From: Virgibacillus natechei
GTDB taxonomy: Bacteria > Bacillota > Bacilli > Bacillales > Amphibacillaceae
Assembly (NCBI RefSeq): GCF_026013645.1
Contig: NZ_CP110224.1
Location: 3,348,001 to 3,412,000, forward strand
Reading direction: 5' to 3'
DNA: 64,000 nucleotides
A model generated the notes under the pieces. The model ran no database searches and was not told the origin of the DNA. It saw only the letters and a program-made list of their open reading frames with translations. Position 1 is the first letter of the stretch. Each line of letters begins with the position of its first letter. Below are positions 43,499-53,590 of the stretch, piece by piece. Position numbers and translations under genes: made by a program.

Positions 43499-44512
43499 CT
43501 ATACACGCATTCGTCTTAATGCTCTAAGTGGTAACTTGGAGAAAAAGTAATCACTTCTCTCTTCAATAAAAGAATGGTATGACCGAGTTAATATCTCCTT
43601 GTCCTGCTTGGCTACCCCCATATAATAAAGCGCAAATGGACTATCGGTAGATAATTCGTTCAGCATCTCAACAGCATTACTGTAATTTCCTTTTACTATT
43701 TCAATATGTGCCAGTTCGCTTTTATCAGCAGTTGAAATTTGATCCACTTTATTAAAATTTGCTGCTAAAAAAGGGATGTTAAAGTTTTCTAATGCATGAA
43801 TTTTATTCGTTAAGTTATGTTTCTTAGCTATTTTTAATGCTTCTTTAAGATGGTGCATTCCCTGAAAATACGTGTCAAATGTATAAGATAAGCCTAAACT
43901 ATTATGTATATCTACTTTTAGCCCTTCACTACATGTTTGGTTCAATGCCCGGTAAGCATACTTTCTTGCCATAATAACTTCATTTCTTAACAAATAATAA
44001 GTCAATAGCATCTGGTTAAGCCTCGTTTCAAAAAAAGGCACCAATGTCCTATCTTCTATCGCATCAAAATGACGCTTATAACTTTCTAAAAAGTTGCCAA
44101 TTTTACTATATTGGTTCATATTATAGTAGGCAGTTAATTTAATAAATTCGATCATACAATTTAACTCAGGTTCATTGGTCTTGACCTTTTCTACCCTTTG
44201 CAAAATTTCATTTGGCGTGTACCGCTTAAATTTTTGATCAAGGGTTATTTGATAAACTTCAGCACAGAGGCGATGCGACATATTTTCAGATTGCTTCTTT
44301 ACGTTGATTAAGTGCTGCAAATCATCATAGAATTCATTCATATATAGAAATTCCATGCTTATTTTTCTAATCGTAGTGGAGCTAGATTCCATACAATAGT
44401 TACGTATTTGTTCTATAGCTTTTTTCGTATCCTTTTCTTGTGACAGTGCATCTATAGCCTTTTTTATGATCCTTTCATCCTGGTTTGGTAGAATGATAGT
44501 AGATTCAGTCAT
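43499..44512 (-). CDS. AimR/Rap-like tetratricopeptide regulator (orphan pheromone receptor)
   Basis: A 337-residue all-helical protein built of TPR-like repeats. The end (SDYFFSKLPLRALRRM) and the block ALNQTCSEGLKVDIHNSLGL with SYTFDTYFQGMHHLKEAL resemble AimR, the phage arbitrium receptor, and its chromosomal relatives. AimR is about 380-390 residues with an N-terminal helix-turn-helix. This protein starts directly in TPR-like sequence, so the DNA-binding domain seems missing and it may act by protein contact as Rap proteins do (inference). No aimP-like peptide gene follows. It lies between spoIIQ and spoIIID. AAAAGAGGATTTTTGT precedes ATG. Confidence 0.7.
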   Translation of the reverse strand: MTESTIILPNQDERIIKKAIDALSQEKDTKKAIEQIRNYCMESSSTTIRKISMEFLYMNEFYDDLQHLINVKKQSENMSHRLCAEVYQITLDQKFKRYTPNEILQRVEKVKTNEPELNCMIEFIKLTAYYNMNQYSKIGNFLESYKRHFDAIEDRTLVPFFETRLNQMLLTYYLLRNEVIMARKYAYRALNQTCSEGLKVDIHNSLGLSYTFDTYFQGMHHLKEALKIAKKHNLTNKIHALENFNIPFLAANFNKVDQISTADKSELAHIEIVKGNYSNAVEMLNELSTDSPFALYYMGVAKQDKEILTRSYHSFIEERSDYFFSKLPLRALRRMRV

Positions 44513-44763
44513 ACAAAAATCCTCTTTTCATGATAATAATTGAGTTTGAAATGAAATATATAGGCATAATGAATTAATTTCTTTAATAAAAATTCCATCT
44601 CTTCTATATTTTTCAAAACTATAATCATCATAGCATACTTCCATTTAATAAAAAGTACTATCGTTCGACAAATTTTGTTGTTTGTTATAGTTTACTGAAT
44701 TTAGAAACCTAATTAATCATAACTTTATTAGGATAAATTATATGTGAGCTCAAAATCATAAGA
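44513..44763. other. spacer upstream of the AimR-like gene
   Basis: AT-rich; nothing specific recognised. Confidence 0.35.
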
Positions 44764-44802
44764 CGAAAAAACTCCCCAACCACTAGGTTAGAGAGTTTCT
44801 AT
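44764..44802 (-). terminator. terminator of spoIIQ
   Basis: Minus strand AAACTCTCTAACC pairs with GGTTGGGGAGTTT and is followed by six T. Confidence 0.75.
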
Positions 44803-44819
44803 TCGTTTCGCCTATTTAC

Positions 44820-45698
44820 TTAGGCTCCTTCTGACATATCGGATGAATCGGTTGTTTCTTCGTCTAGGTCATCATCTTCTACATCAGATTCTTCGTCTTC
44901 TGAGTCTGCGTCTTCATCTTCACCTGTATCTTCTTCCTCTGTAGCTTCAGACTCTTCTTCTGTAGCCTCTGACTCTTCACTTGCTTCAGACTCTTCTTCT
45001 GTAACACTATCCAAACTTGCTACCGGTTGATTGAAAAAGGATTCTGGATTAACTTCATTGCCATCTTTTCGTAGCTCGAAGTGAACATGCGTTCCGTTAT
45101 CCTGTCCGAATAAATTGTTACCAGCTGTACCAATAAGATCTCCTTGTTCAACATCAGCTCCAGCTTGAACTTCTACTTCACCCAAGCTTGCATAATAGGT
45201 CATGACGTCATTGTCATGTGACATCGATACAACATTGCCAAGGAGTGGATCTTCTTTTACCTCTGTAACCGTTCCACTTAAGGATGCTACTACATCAAAC
45301 GTCTCAGCATCAGCGGAAGCAATATCAAGACCTGTGCTTTGGTAAAAGCGGTTGTTATAAAGCACCAGTGCATTCTCCTGATCCTCTTGTTCTGCGTTGT
45401 AGTCATAGAATTTAGTTACGATTTCTGCTTGATCTTGATCTACTACCGGCATTTCAATATTCTCTTGCTGATCCACAACTGGTTCTGCGTCCTCATCATC
45501 CAGCGTTGGGACATAGTCTTCACTTTCTTGCTCTTCTTGCTCGTCCATTGCATCCGGCATTTGGTTATCCAGATTTTGATACCACACCACAACCGATAAA
45601 AGGAGGGCAGCAACAGTCAAATATACTGCTGGAAAAAACCACTTCTTCCGGAAAATACGACTCCACTTATTTGAAGCCCCTTTGTTTTCTTCTTTCAT
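44820..45698 (-). CDS. spoIIQ: stage II sporulation protein Q (M23-like)
   Basis: A forespore membrane protein that pairs with SpoIIIAH across the intermembrane space during engulfment. A 292-residue protein: a basic N-terminus, one membrane helix (about 20-38), an acidic linker and a degenerate LytM/M23 domain. HVHFELR is kept, but the first zinc motif reads FYQSTGLDIA with the His replaced, as in B. subtilis SpoIIQ, so no peptidase activity is expected. The C-terminal 70 residues are a Glu/Ser/Asp tail with EESEATEE repeats, longer than in B. subtilis. It follows spoIID, as in Bacillus. Confidence 0.93.
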   Translation of the reverse strand: MKEENKGASNKWSRIFRKKWFFPAVYLTVAALLLSVVVWYQNLDNQMPDAMDEQEEQESEDYVPTLDDEDAEPVVDQQENIEMPVVDQDQAEIVTKFYDYNAEQEDQENALVLYNNRFYQSTGLDIASADAETFDVVASLSGTVTEVKEDPLLGNVVSMSHDNDVMTYYASLGEVEVQAGADVEQGDLIGTAGNNLFGQDNGTHVHFELRKDGNEVNPESFFNQPVASLDSVTEEESEASEESEATEEESEATEEEDTGEDEDADSEDEESDVEDDDLDEETTDSSDMSEGA

Positions 45699-45849
45699 AA
45701 GATCATCACCTCAACAACCATTCTGATCAGAAATGAGAAGATCTATACATAATACGTAAAATATTTTTGGTTTTTACGAATTATTTAAAGAAAGTAGGGG
45801 AAAGTGAGGGGTTATACGCTCAGGGCGAGCCATGATGGTTTCTTATCTA

Positions 45850-45942
45850 CTTAGAAAACTTGGCTGTCATCAATCCTTGAAGTGACAGCCTTAGTTGCAC
45901 TTATGCAGAATGTGTTTATCCTTTTATTAACTGCCAAAAAAA
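45850..45942. repeat. family D two-hairpin repeat
   Basis: GAAAACTTGGCTGTCATC.. AGTGACAGCC form hairpin 1, then TTAGTTGCACTTATGCAG and a degenerate hairpin 2 ending ACTGCCAAAA. It lies between spoIID and spoIIQ. Confidence 0.75.
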
Positions 45943-45952
45943 CAAACCCTCG

Positions 45953-47134
45953 TTAGCTTGCCACGAGGGTTGGTGCTGTATCATCAACGGTACTAATCTC
46001 CACATCTTTATAATAATAGTTCACAATGTCCAGGTAATCTTCTCCTTCTTCAGCCATCCCATTTGCTCCATATTGACTCATTCCAATTCCATGGCCATAA
46101 CCTTTAGTCGTGAAAATCAAATGGTCGTCTTTTTGCTCTACTGTGAAATCACTTGATTGTAATTCAAATTGTTCTCGTATTTCCCTTCCTGAAAAATGAT
46201 TTCCGTCAATCCCCATGTCACTGACACGTTCACTTTCTGTTCTGGTTATTTCGATGGCAACAGCATCATTATTCGGAAGGTCAATTTGCAGCTCATTTTC
46301 TATCTCATCAATTGAAAATATTTCTTGATCCAAAAATTTAGGCGATTCTTCATCCCATGGGCTTTCAACACTTCTTAAATAAGGAAGCTCATCCTCCCAG
46401 TATTCTTCAGAGTTTTCCGTAAAACCATTACTCGTTGAAAAGTAGGCGGGTGTAATTGGTGCATCACTGTGGGTTAAGATTTCTCCCTCCGTAGCAGCGA
46501 CAGCTTCTTTAGCCTTTTTCATTAGCTCGTTATATTCATCACCATATATCTCTTTTAATTCCGTTTCATCTTTATAAACCTGATGTTGAACGGTATCCGT
46601 CACATCAAAATCATCTGTATCCGAATAAAGTATATGATCGACTACGTACGTTCTTGCAGCAAGTGCTTGAGCTTTTAATGCTTCTATTTCAAATTCCAAT
46701 GGCATTTCGGATGCAACCACCCCTGCAATATAATCTTCCAGTGGTACATCTTCGACTGTCTGCGAAATGTCTCGCATGACAGCTACAGAGAATGGCGATT
46801 CGACTACTTCCTCTTGCTGTTCTGGATCATTTTCAACAATATTGGCTTCCGTTTGATTATCTGTTCCAAAAGGAATCACAATTAGAGTTGGTATTACAAG
46901 AATTAGCATGAGTAAAGTTGATAATGTAATTGCTGCAGGAAGCTTCCATTTGCTCGTTGTTTTTTTAAAATATTTCGGTTTCTTATGCTTTAATAATGCA
47001 AACTTCTTAAAATTACTTTTCTGCATACTGGGATCTTCTTTTTTCTGCTTCATTTTAATTTGTTTAAGGCTTGTTGATTTCTTCTTTTTCCATCCTTGAG
47101 GCATCGTTTTACTGCTATACTTGTGTTTTTTCAT
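45953..47134 (-). CDS. spoIID: stage II sporulation protein D
   Basis: A lytic transglycosylase of the engulfment machinery. A 393-residue protein; the SpoIID domain is clear: VPLEDYIAGVVASEMPLEFE with the catalytic Glu, then EALKAQALAARTYVV and GYGHGIGMSQYGANGMA. It is about 50 residues longer than B. subtilis SpoIID because of a Lys-rich cytoplasmic N-terminus (about 75 residues before the membrane helix at 68-90). AGGAGGAGTCC precedes the first ATG, so the extension is real. A hairpin CCCTCGT/ACGAGGG overlaps the stop. In B. subtilis murA is just upstream; here murA is 16 kb away. Confidence 0.93.
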   Translation of the reverse strand: MKKHKYSSKTMPQGWKKKKSTSLKQIKMKQKKEDPSMQKSNFKKFALLKHKKPKYFKKTTSKWKLPAAITLSTLLMLILVIPTLIVIPFGTDNQTEANIVENDPEQQEEVVESPFSVAVMRDISQTVEDVPLEDYIAGVVASEMPLEFEIEALKAQALAARTYVVDHILYSDTDDFDVTDTVQHQVYKDETELKEIYGDEYNELMKKAKEAVAATEGEILTHSDAPITPAYFSTSNGFTENSEEYWEDELPYLRSVESPWDEESPKFLDQEIFSIDEIENELQIDLPNNDAVAIEITRTESERVSDMGIDGNHFSGREIREQFELQSSDFTVEQKDDHLIFTTKGYGHGIGMSQYGANGMAEEGEDYLDIVNYYYKDVEISTVDDTAPTLVAS

Positions 47135-47320
47135 GGACTCCTCCTTTTGCTATTTTTGTTAAAATAAAATATCGGCTGCTAATCTGGAGAAGTTATGTCT
47201 AGCTTCCCTACTATAAAATCTATACAGAAACAGTGAACAATAGAACATGAAATTTTTAAAAAGGATTATTGCTATAGATTAACATGTATCGTTTCTTTTT
47301 AAACAAATTCCTTCGTTTTT

Positions 47321-48286
47321 CTATTCCGTATCATACAAGTGACAGGCTACGTAGTGATCTTGTTCCACTTCCATCCAAACAGGCGTTTTAACTGAACACA
47401 CTTCCATGGCTGCTGGACAGCGCGTCCGAAATACACAGCCACTTGGCGGGTCTATCGGGCTTGGAAGATCGCCCTCGAGAATGATTCGTTCTCTATTATC
47501 CTCCATATCAGGATCTGGGATAGGGATTGCAGATAGTAGGGCTTGCGTATATGGATGCAATGGATTTTCATAGAGTTGCTCACTGCCCGCAAGCTCAACC
47601 ATGTTTCCTAAATACATTACCCCAATACGATCTGAAATTTGCTTCACCATGGATAGATCATGGGCAATGAATAAATAGGTTAGCCCTTTTTCTACTTGCA
47701 GCTCTTTTAGTAGATTTACGACTTGGGCTTGAACCGATACGTCTAATGCCGAAATTGGTTCATCAGCAATTATAAATTCCGGATTCAATGCCAGCGCACG
47801 AGCAATCCCAATCCGCTGACGCTGGCCACCACTAAATTCATGGGGATATCGATTGGCATGATCTCGATGGAGACCAACCTCTTCTAATAACTGGTGAACC
47901 CTCGTTTGCAGTTCCTGTTTATTTTTATAGATGCCATGCACTTCCATCGGCTCTGAGATTACTTCCTTAACCGTTGAGCGTGGATTGAGGGATGCATAAG
48001 GATCCTGGAAAATCATTTGCATATTACGATAAAAGTTAAATTTCTGCTTTACATCCAATTTATGAACATTTTCCCCATTATAGATAACATCTCCAGCCGT
48101 TTTTTCATAAAGCCCCATAACGGTTCGGCCAATTGTAGATTTCCCACACCCGGATTCGCCAACAAGACCAAATGTTTCTCCTTTATTAATATGAAACGTC
48201 ACGTCATTTACGGCTTGCAAGTTCTTCCCTTTTCCTACTTGAAAGTATTTTTTCAGATTGCTTACTTGTAAGATTTTTTCATTCAT
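47321..48286 (-). CDS. ykfD: oligopeptide/muropeptide ABC transporter ATPase (OppF/YkfD type)
   Basis: A 321-residue ATPase: Walker [13 protein letters not shown], signature [16 protein letters not shown], Walker [13 protein letters not shown], switch His LFIAHDLS, and the C-terminal oligopeptide/dipeptide cap with the Cys-rich [13 protein letters not shown] 48286 ([11 protein letters not shown]) is preferred, with GAGGGGAAATTATA upstream. It is the F-type partner of the D-type ATPase at 52572 and the last gene of the dispersed dpp/ykf cluster, separated from ykfA by about 1 kb of family B repeats. Confidence 0.85.
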   Translation of the reverse strand: MNEKILQVSNLKKYFQVGKGKNLQAVNDVTFHINKGETFGLVGESGCGKSTIGRTVMGLYEKTAGDVIYNGENVHKLDVKQKFNFYRNMQMIFQDPYASLNPRSTVKEVISEPMEVHGIYKNKQELQTRVHQLLEEVGLHRDHANRYPHEFSGGQRQRIGIARALALNPEFIIADEPISALDVSVQAQVVNLLKELQVEKGLTYLFIAHDLSMVKQISDRIGVMYLGNMVELAGSEQLYENPLHPYTQALLSAIPIPDPDMEDNRERIILEGDLPSPIDPPSGCVFRTRCPAAMEVCSVKTPVWMEVEQDHYVACHLYDTE

Positions 48287-48399
48287 TATAATTTCCCCTC
48301 TGCAATTTGCTAGTAGCGTCTTGCTATACAACGCGCTTTTTCATATAATGAGCCTTTAATGGGACCATTTCTATCCCCTTAACTGTCTACGGGGCCTGA
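48287..48399. promoter_or_regulatory. spacer upstream of ykfD
   Basis: May hold a separate promoter, since repeats cut this gene off from ykfA; none is clearly recognised. Confidence 0.25.
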
Positions 48400-48865
48400 A
48401 GGTGCTGACCCGAGGGTACTGGCGCTCGTCCTCGAGGTGCTGGCGCTCGACCCGAGGGTACTGGCGCTCGACCCGAGGGTACTGGCGCTCGACCCGAGGG
48501 TACTGGCGCTCGAGCGAGTAGGAGAGCGACTCACTCGAGCGACTAGGGCTTCTAATCGAGCGGAAGAGGGAGATTTTAAGATCGGCGCTCGACCTGGGGG
48601 TGCTGCCGCTCGTCCTCGAGGTTCTGGTGCTCGACTCGAGGGTGCTGCCGCTCGAGCGAGTAGGAGAGCGACTCACTCGAGCGACTAGGGCTTCTAATCG
48701 AGCGGAAGAGGGAGATTTTAAGATCGGCGCTCGACCTGGGGGTGCTGCCGCTCGTCCTCGAGGTTCTGGTGCTCGACCCGAGGGTGCTGCCGCTCGAGCG
48801 AGCAGGAGAGCGACTCACTCGAGCGACTGGGGCTTCTACTCGAGCGATCTGTTCCTCTCCTGGTT
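48400..48865. repeat. family B repeat: 21-bp and 142-bp tandem units
   Basis: Four to five 21-bp units of GACCCGAGGGTACTGGCGCTC type (48409-48510), then 142-bp units starting CTCGAGCGAGTAGGAGAGCG at about 48509, 48651 and 48793. It shares the CTCGAGCGAG core and the order of words with the 29485 and 42010 arrays but has diverged. No genes. Confidence 0.85.
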
Positions 48866-49337
48866 CCGTTCCGCTAATATACTTCTCATCAATGCGAACT
48901 GAACGATTTTACTAGTTGGCATTTAGTTAATTAAGGGCTGGTTATAGGAAAAAGAAAAATTCAAGCGTGACTCGCCCGTTTCCGCGCGCATCCGAATCTA
49001 AACCTCCACATTTTAGCATTCCCATCATAACGGGAAACTTCATTCGATGGGGATTACGACGTACCTGAGTCGTAAAATCCCATGCTGATTCCGGCGATGA
49101 TGTCCATATTGTTTCTAGTTAAATAGCTGTCACCACATAGAAATTAATCAAACGTTTGATTAATCATTTTATCCAACTTCCTTCTTTGCTTTCGCGGTAG
49201 CTTGGTTGCACCGTTTTATCACAGTTTAACGGGTTCCAATCATGAATGGAAACTTCACCAATAAAAATGAAGAACATATGTAGGGCGCCCATCCCTGGCC
49301 TGCGATTACGTTATACCATCATCCTACTTCCTTGTCC
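48866..49337. other. intergenic spacer
   Basis: Contains TTATCACAGTTTAACGGGTT (49209) and a short IR AATCAAACGTTTGATTAATC at 49147-49165 (ATCAAACGTTTGAT), a possible operator or terminator. No gene is recognised. Confidence 0.4.
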
Positions 49338-50255
49338 TTACCTGACACCCGGTTCGATGACTAATGACTTTCCAATAGTAGATAACTGCGCCTTCACACC
49401 TAATGGGACAGTGAAATGAGGAAGACAATGACCTATTTTAAACCCCTTCATCACTGGGCAACCCAAGTCTTGAAAATAGTGGACAAATACTTGCTCCAGT
49501 GTTAAGGAGACGTCTACAGTCGGTTCCGCTTCGGAAAAATCACCGATCACAATACCTGCTGCATCCGCAAGTTTCCCTGCTAGTTTTAGTTGGTTCAGCA
49601 TTCCATCAACGCGGTATGGTTCTTCTCCGATGTCCTCTAGCAAAAGTAATTTCCCTAATGTATCAATTTCATAGGGGGTACCAATCGAACTAGCTAGTAA
49701 TGATAGGTTCCCACCAACAAGTTCCCCTTCTGCATAGCCTGAAGCAAGCACGTCTAATGAAGAGATGGCTTCCGAATAATGTAATGCTGTTGGTTCAAAA
49801 AGCTGGTTGAACATCGAAGCAGAAAGGTAATCGAAATTCTCCTTTGCAATATCTGAAGCAAGCATTGGACCGTGGAATGTGACGAGACCGGTTGCTTGTC
49901 GAATGGCAGTGTGTAAATACGTTATATCACTATACCCCCAGATAATTTTCGGATTACTCCTGATTAAATGATAGTCAATATTCGCTGCAAGGCGAGCTGT
50001 CCCATAACCACCTCGGGCAAAAATAATTGCTTTTATTTCTGGATTAGCTATCATGTCATGTATATCAGCAAGGCGTTCCTTATCCGATCCGGCTAAGTAG
50101 CCATAAATTTTATCAATATGCTTACCCAGTTTTACGTGGAGGCCCATTTTTTTAAAAAACGGGATAGCCTTCTGCACTTTTTCTGGATTTGGTGTGCCGG
50201 CTGGCGCTATAACACCGATCGTGTCTCCTTTTTGTAACCTCGATGGGTATATCAT
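49338..50255 (-). CDS. ykfA: LD-carboxypeptidase (peptidase S66, YkfA type)
   Basis: Cleaves L,D bonds in muropeptides, releasing terminal D-Ala. A 305-residue S66 serine peptidase: GVIAPAG start, IIFARGGYGTARL, the nucleophile Ser in WGYSDITYLHTA, GGNLSLLASS and the C-terminal His in GHCLPHFTVPLG. Family length. It lies between dppE and ykfD, matching the B. subtilis dpp-ykf operon for murein-peptide use, although the epimerase ykfB and peptidase ykfC are absent here. AGGAGGGTTTCATC precedes ATG. Confidence 0.9.
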   Translation of the reverse strand: MIYPSRLQKGDTIGVIAPAGTPNPEKVQKAIPFFKKMGLHVKLGKHIDKIYGYLAGSDKERLADIHDMIANPEIKAIIFARGGYGTARLAANIDYHLIRSNPKIIWGYSDITYLHTAIRQATGLVTFHGPMLASDIAKENFDYLSASMFNQLFEPTALHYSEAISSLDVLASGYAEGELVGGNLSLLASSIGTPYEIDTLGKLLLLEDIGEEPYRVDGMLNQLKLAGKLADAAGIVIGDFSEAEPTVDVSLTLEQVFVHYFQDLGCPVMKGFKIGHCLPHFTVPLGVKAQLSTIGKSLVIEPGVR

Positions 50256-50344
50256 GATGAAACCCTCCTTGATTGCTTTTCAACTTATGGCAGGCTGGTG
50301 GTGACAAGTTGGGGCGAGACCTTCATCCGCTCCCCACGTTTCTA

Positions 50345-50390
50345 TTAAAAAACCGGCCCATATACACCATGTACATGTATATGAGCCAAT
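50345..50390 (-). terminator. hairpin after dppE
   Basis: GGCTCATATACA and TGTATATGGGCC pair (one mismatch), followed on the minus strand by GGTTTTTTAAT. Confidence 0.75.
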
Positions 50391-50398
50391 AACTTTAT

Positions 50399-52072
50399 TT
50401 ATTCTTTCTCTGCATATTTTAGATCTGCATAGCCTACTGGATGACGCAGGATACCGGTTACGCCATCTGCTTCAATGAATACTTGATTATAGTAGCGAAG
50501 CGGCAGGATCGGCATTTCCTCTGCTAACAATTCCTCCGCCTCGTACATAAGCTCCCAGCGCTGATCTTCGTCTGCTTCTGCTTTCACGTCCGCAATTAAT
50601 TGATCATATTCTTCATTTGACCAGTCCGTACGATTCATGGACGAGTCTGTTATAAAGCTTTCCAGGAAGTTTACAGGATCACCATAATCAAATAGGAATG
50701 AACTACGTGAGAATTGATGCTCTAAATTTTGCTGATCTTCTAAGAAAACGTTCCATTCTGTATTTTCCAAGGTTACATCAATACCCAGGTTCTCACTTAG
50801 CATGCTTTGCATGGTTTCAGCAATCGATTTATTAAGGTCACTGGTGTTATAAGATAATGTTACGGCTGGAAGTTCCGCGTAGCCTTCTTCCTCCATGCCT
50901 TCTTCAAGTAATTCGGTTGCCTCTTCTGGATTCGTTGCTACAAGATCGCCATTCCGATCACGAAAATCCTCCCCTGATGGGTTTGTAAATCCAGGAGACA
51001 CGAACCCATATGCAGGTTCTACTTCGTTTTTCACAACATAATCTGCAATATCCTGACGGTCTACTGCTAATGCAAATGCTTTTCTAATCTTTTCATTTTG
51101 AAAAGGTTCTTCTTCTACGTTAAACCGAAAGAATTCCAATCCACCCATCTCATCGATCGCGACATTATCCCCGTCAATTAGATCATCGGACATTTCTGCC
51201 GGGATACTTGCAACATCAAGCTCATTTGTTTCAAACATTTGGTACTGGGTATTTGTATCATTGACCATTGACCAATGTACGCCATCAAGACTGACGGTAT
51301 CTGCATCCCAATACGTATCATTTTTTGCAAAAACCATTTCACTGTCATGATCCCAAGACTCAAGCATAAATGGTCCGTTTGAGACAAACGATTCTGCTTC
51401 AGCGTGCCAATCTGGATTCTCCTCTGCTACCTGCTCATTAATTGGGAAAAATGCAGGATTGGTTATAACATGCAGGAAGAAGCCAGTTGGATCCTCAAGC
51501 ACCACTTCAAATGTTTTGTCGTCAACAGCCGTTACACCAACATCTTCTGCAGACGCCTCACCACTATTAAAATCTTCCCCATTTTCAACGAAATAGGCTA
51601 GGAATGCTGCCGGGGAACCTGTTTCTGGATCCAATAACTGCTGCCATGCAAAGACAAAGTCGTCTGCTACAACAGGGTCACCATTTGACCAATTCGCATC
51701 CTCGCGTAGATAAAACGTGTAGACTGTTCCATCATCGGAGACATCCCAGTCTTCAGCCATGGCCGCTTCAGGTGTGTGATCCTCCCCTAGACGCGTCAGT
51801 CCTTCCATCAAGTTGTTTAATGGTAGCCACGAATTTTCATCAAACCCAATTGGCGGATTAAACGATGTCGGCTCTTCCCCATTATTAAGACGAAGAATAT
51901 TATCCCCATCTTGTTCTTCTGTTACATCTTCCCCATTATCCTCTGTTTCTTCTGCTGTACTATCGCCTTCACTATCATTTTCCGTCTCTTCCCCTGCTCC
52001 TTCATTTGCTGTACAGGCGGCTAAAACCATAATCGTTAAGACCACAAATAAAAATAATAAAAACTTTTTCAT
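50399..52072 (-). CDS. dppE: oligopeptide/dipeptide-binding lipoprotein
   Basis: A 557-residue extracytoplasmic binding protein (SBP_bac_5). A lipoprotein signal ends VLAAC, followed by a very acidic 40-residue linker, then the fold with PTSFNPPIGFDENSWL, VYTFYLREDANWSNGDPVVA and FALAVDRQDIADYVV. Related to OppA/DppE/MppA. Operon position next to an LD-carboxypeptidase suggests di- or tripeptides, possibly murein peptides (inference). AAGGGATATG-type ribosome site before ATG. Confidence 0.9.
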   Translation of the reverse strand: MKKFLLFLFVVLTIMVLAACTANEGAGEETENDSEGDSTAEETEDNGEDVTEEQDGDNILRLNNGEEPTSFNPPIGFDENSWLPLNNLMEGLTRLGEDHTPEAAMAEDWDVSDDGTVYTFYLREDANWSNGDPVVADDFVFAWQQLLDPETGSPAAFLAYFVENGEDFNSGEASAEDVGVTAVDDKTFEVVLEDPTGFFLHVITNPAFFPINEQVAEENPDWHAEAESFVSNGPFMLESWDHDSEMVFAKNDTYWDADTVSLDGVHWSMVNDTNTQYQMFETNELDVASIPAEMSDDLIDGDNVAIDEMGGLEFFRFNVEEEPFQNEKIRKAFALAVDRQDIADYVVKNEVEPAYGFVSPGFTNPSGEDFRDRNGDLVATNPEEATELLEEGMEEEGYAELPAVTLSYNTSDLNKSIAETMQSMLSENLGIDVTLENTEWNVFLEDQQNLEHQFSRSSFLFDYGDPVNFLESFITDSSMNRTDWSNEEYDQLIADVKAEADEDQRWELMYEAEELLAEEMPILPLRYYNQVFIEADGVTGILRHPVGYADLKYAEKE

Positions 52073-52189
52073 ATCCCTTTCCTCCCTTGATGTGCATTGC
52101 CCGTTAACCCTTACTATTTAACGGATGTAAAGATTATTTTTTTGACACAAAATCTATAGAAGACGACGTAAGTTGAAATTAAGAGTGAT
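52073..52189. other. spacer upstream of dppE
   Basis: Short AT-rich piece between dppE and the repeat. No promoter is identified with confidence. Confidence 0.3.
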
Positions 52190-52515
52190 ACTTTTTATAC
52201 TCGCTACGGAAATACATTCCGCTTTCCGCGGGCGGCTGGTAAGCCTCCTCGTGCTCGTCGTGTTGCAAGTGATTTCGAGAAGCAGCACTCCTCGCAAAAA
52301 AGATTGCTAACGCACTCCGGGGTCTCACCTAGGCCTTTCCTCCCGCCGGAGTCTCCATGTATTTCCTCCGCTGGGTGTTCCGGTTACTGCCGCTAAGTAA
52401 TCAATATTCAAAACATCCAACCACCTCACCAGTTCGGATGAGCGATGGACGGTAACTCCTGCGGGAACAATTGTTTTCGGTGGGACGAGTAAACGCAGTC
52501 CCACTACTTATGAAA
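52190..52515. repeat. family F repeat inside the dpp operon
   Basis: GGAAATACATTCCGCTTTCC, CCGGAGTCTCCATGTATTTC, and the inverted GTAACTCCTGCGGGAACAAT near 52455, the same architecture as 36770-37200. It separates dppD from dppE. Confidence 0.75.
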
Positions 52516-52571
52516 AGGACTAAATGTTAATAAAAAATCAGACTCTTGATCTTATACTTTCCGCCAAAATG

Positions 52572-53582
52572 TCAATTTATATTGACGGTGACAGGATCCG
52601 AAAACGGTTTAGCTCGTTCATCCTGCAACCAGCAATCGACGCTATGTGTATCACTTAGTTGGTAATTTTCTGGATAAACTTTTTCACACACCTCCATGGC
52701 GAATGAACATCTAGCTGTAAATGGACACGCCTTGGGAGGTGAAAATAAATCTGGTGGTGTTCCTTCAATAGGTGTCAACGCCTCACCCTTAACGTCAAGG
52801 CGTGGAACGGACATTAATAATCCTTGTGTATAGGGATGCTTTGGTTGATAAAAAACCTCCCGTCTCGTTCCTTCCTCAATTATTTTTCCTGCATACATCA
52901 CTACAATTCGATCTGCAATTTTTGCAACAACGCCTAAATCATGCGTGATTAGAATAATTGATACACCTGTAGCCGCTTGGATTTTTTCAAAAAGCTCTAA
53001 AATTTGTGCCTGAATCGTTACATCCAAGGCTGTCGTAGGCTCATCCGCTATTAATAATTCCGGTTCGCAGATCAACGCGATAGCTATTACAACACGTTGA
53101 CGCATTCCTCCACTGAACTGGTGGGGATATTGCTTCAAACGCTCTTCTGGATTCGGTATACCGACTAAATCCAGCATTTCAAGCGCTCGCCGCTTCGCAT
53201 CATTACCAGATATAGCTTGATGTTGCCTTAAACCTTCCATTAGCTGCGTACCAATTGTCAGTGTCGGATTTAATGCAGTCATCGGATCCTGGAAGATCAT
53301 CGAGATATCCACACCTCGAATAGATCGCATCTGTTTCTCGGTAAACGTCGTTAAATCTTTTTCATGAAACGAGATAGACCCATTTGTAATTTTTCCTGGT
53401 GGGTCAGGAATGAGTCGCATAATCGCATTGGCTGTGACGCTTTTTCCGCAGCCTGATTCCCCTACGATTGCGAGCGTTTCCCCTTTATTTAAATAAAAGT
53501 CAACGCCGCGTACTGCTTTTACCGTCCCGCCATACGTTGTAAATGCAACATGTAGATCACGTACTTCGAGAATTTTATCCAT
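52572..53582 (-). CDS. dppD: dipeptide/oligopeptide ABC transporter ATPase (DppD/OppD)
   Basis: A 336-residue ATPase. Walker [15 protein letters not shown], signature FSGGMRQRVVIAIAL, Walker B LLIADEPTTALD, switch LITHDLG and the C-terminal Cys cluster PKACPFTARC of the oligopeptide subfamily. It starts 8 nt after the dppC stop, AGTAGGTGATGCC before ATG. The F-type partner lies 4.3 kb downstream (ykfD). Confidence 0.9.
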   Translation of the reverse strand: MDKILEVRDLHVAFTTYGGTVKAVRGVDFYLNKGETLAIVGESGCGKSVTANAIMRLIPDPPGKITNGSISFHEKDLTTFTEKQMRSIRGVDISMIFQDPMTALNPTLTIGTQLMEGLRQHQAISGNDAKRRALEMLDLVGIPNPEERLKQYPHQFSGGMRQRVVIAIALICEPELLIADEPTTALDVTIQAQILELFEKIQAATGVSIILITHDLGVVAKIADRIVVMYAGKIIEEGTRREVFYQPKHPYTQGLLMSVPRLDVKGEALTPIEGTPPDLFSPPKACPFTARCSFAMEVCEKVYPENYQLSDTHSVDCWLQDERAKPFSDPVTVNIN

Positions 53583-53590
53583 GGCATCAC

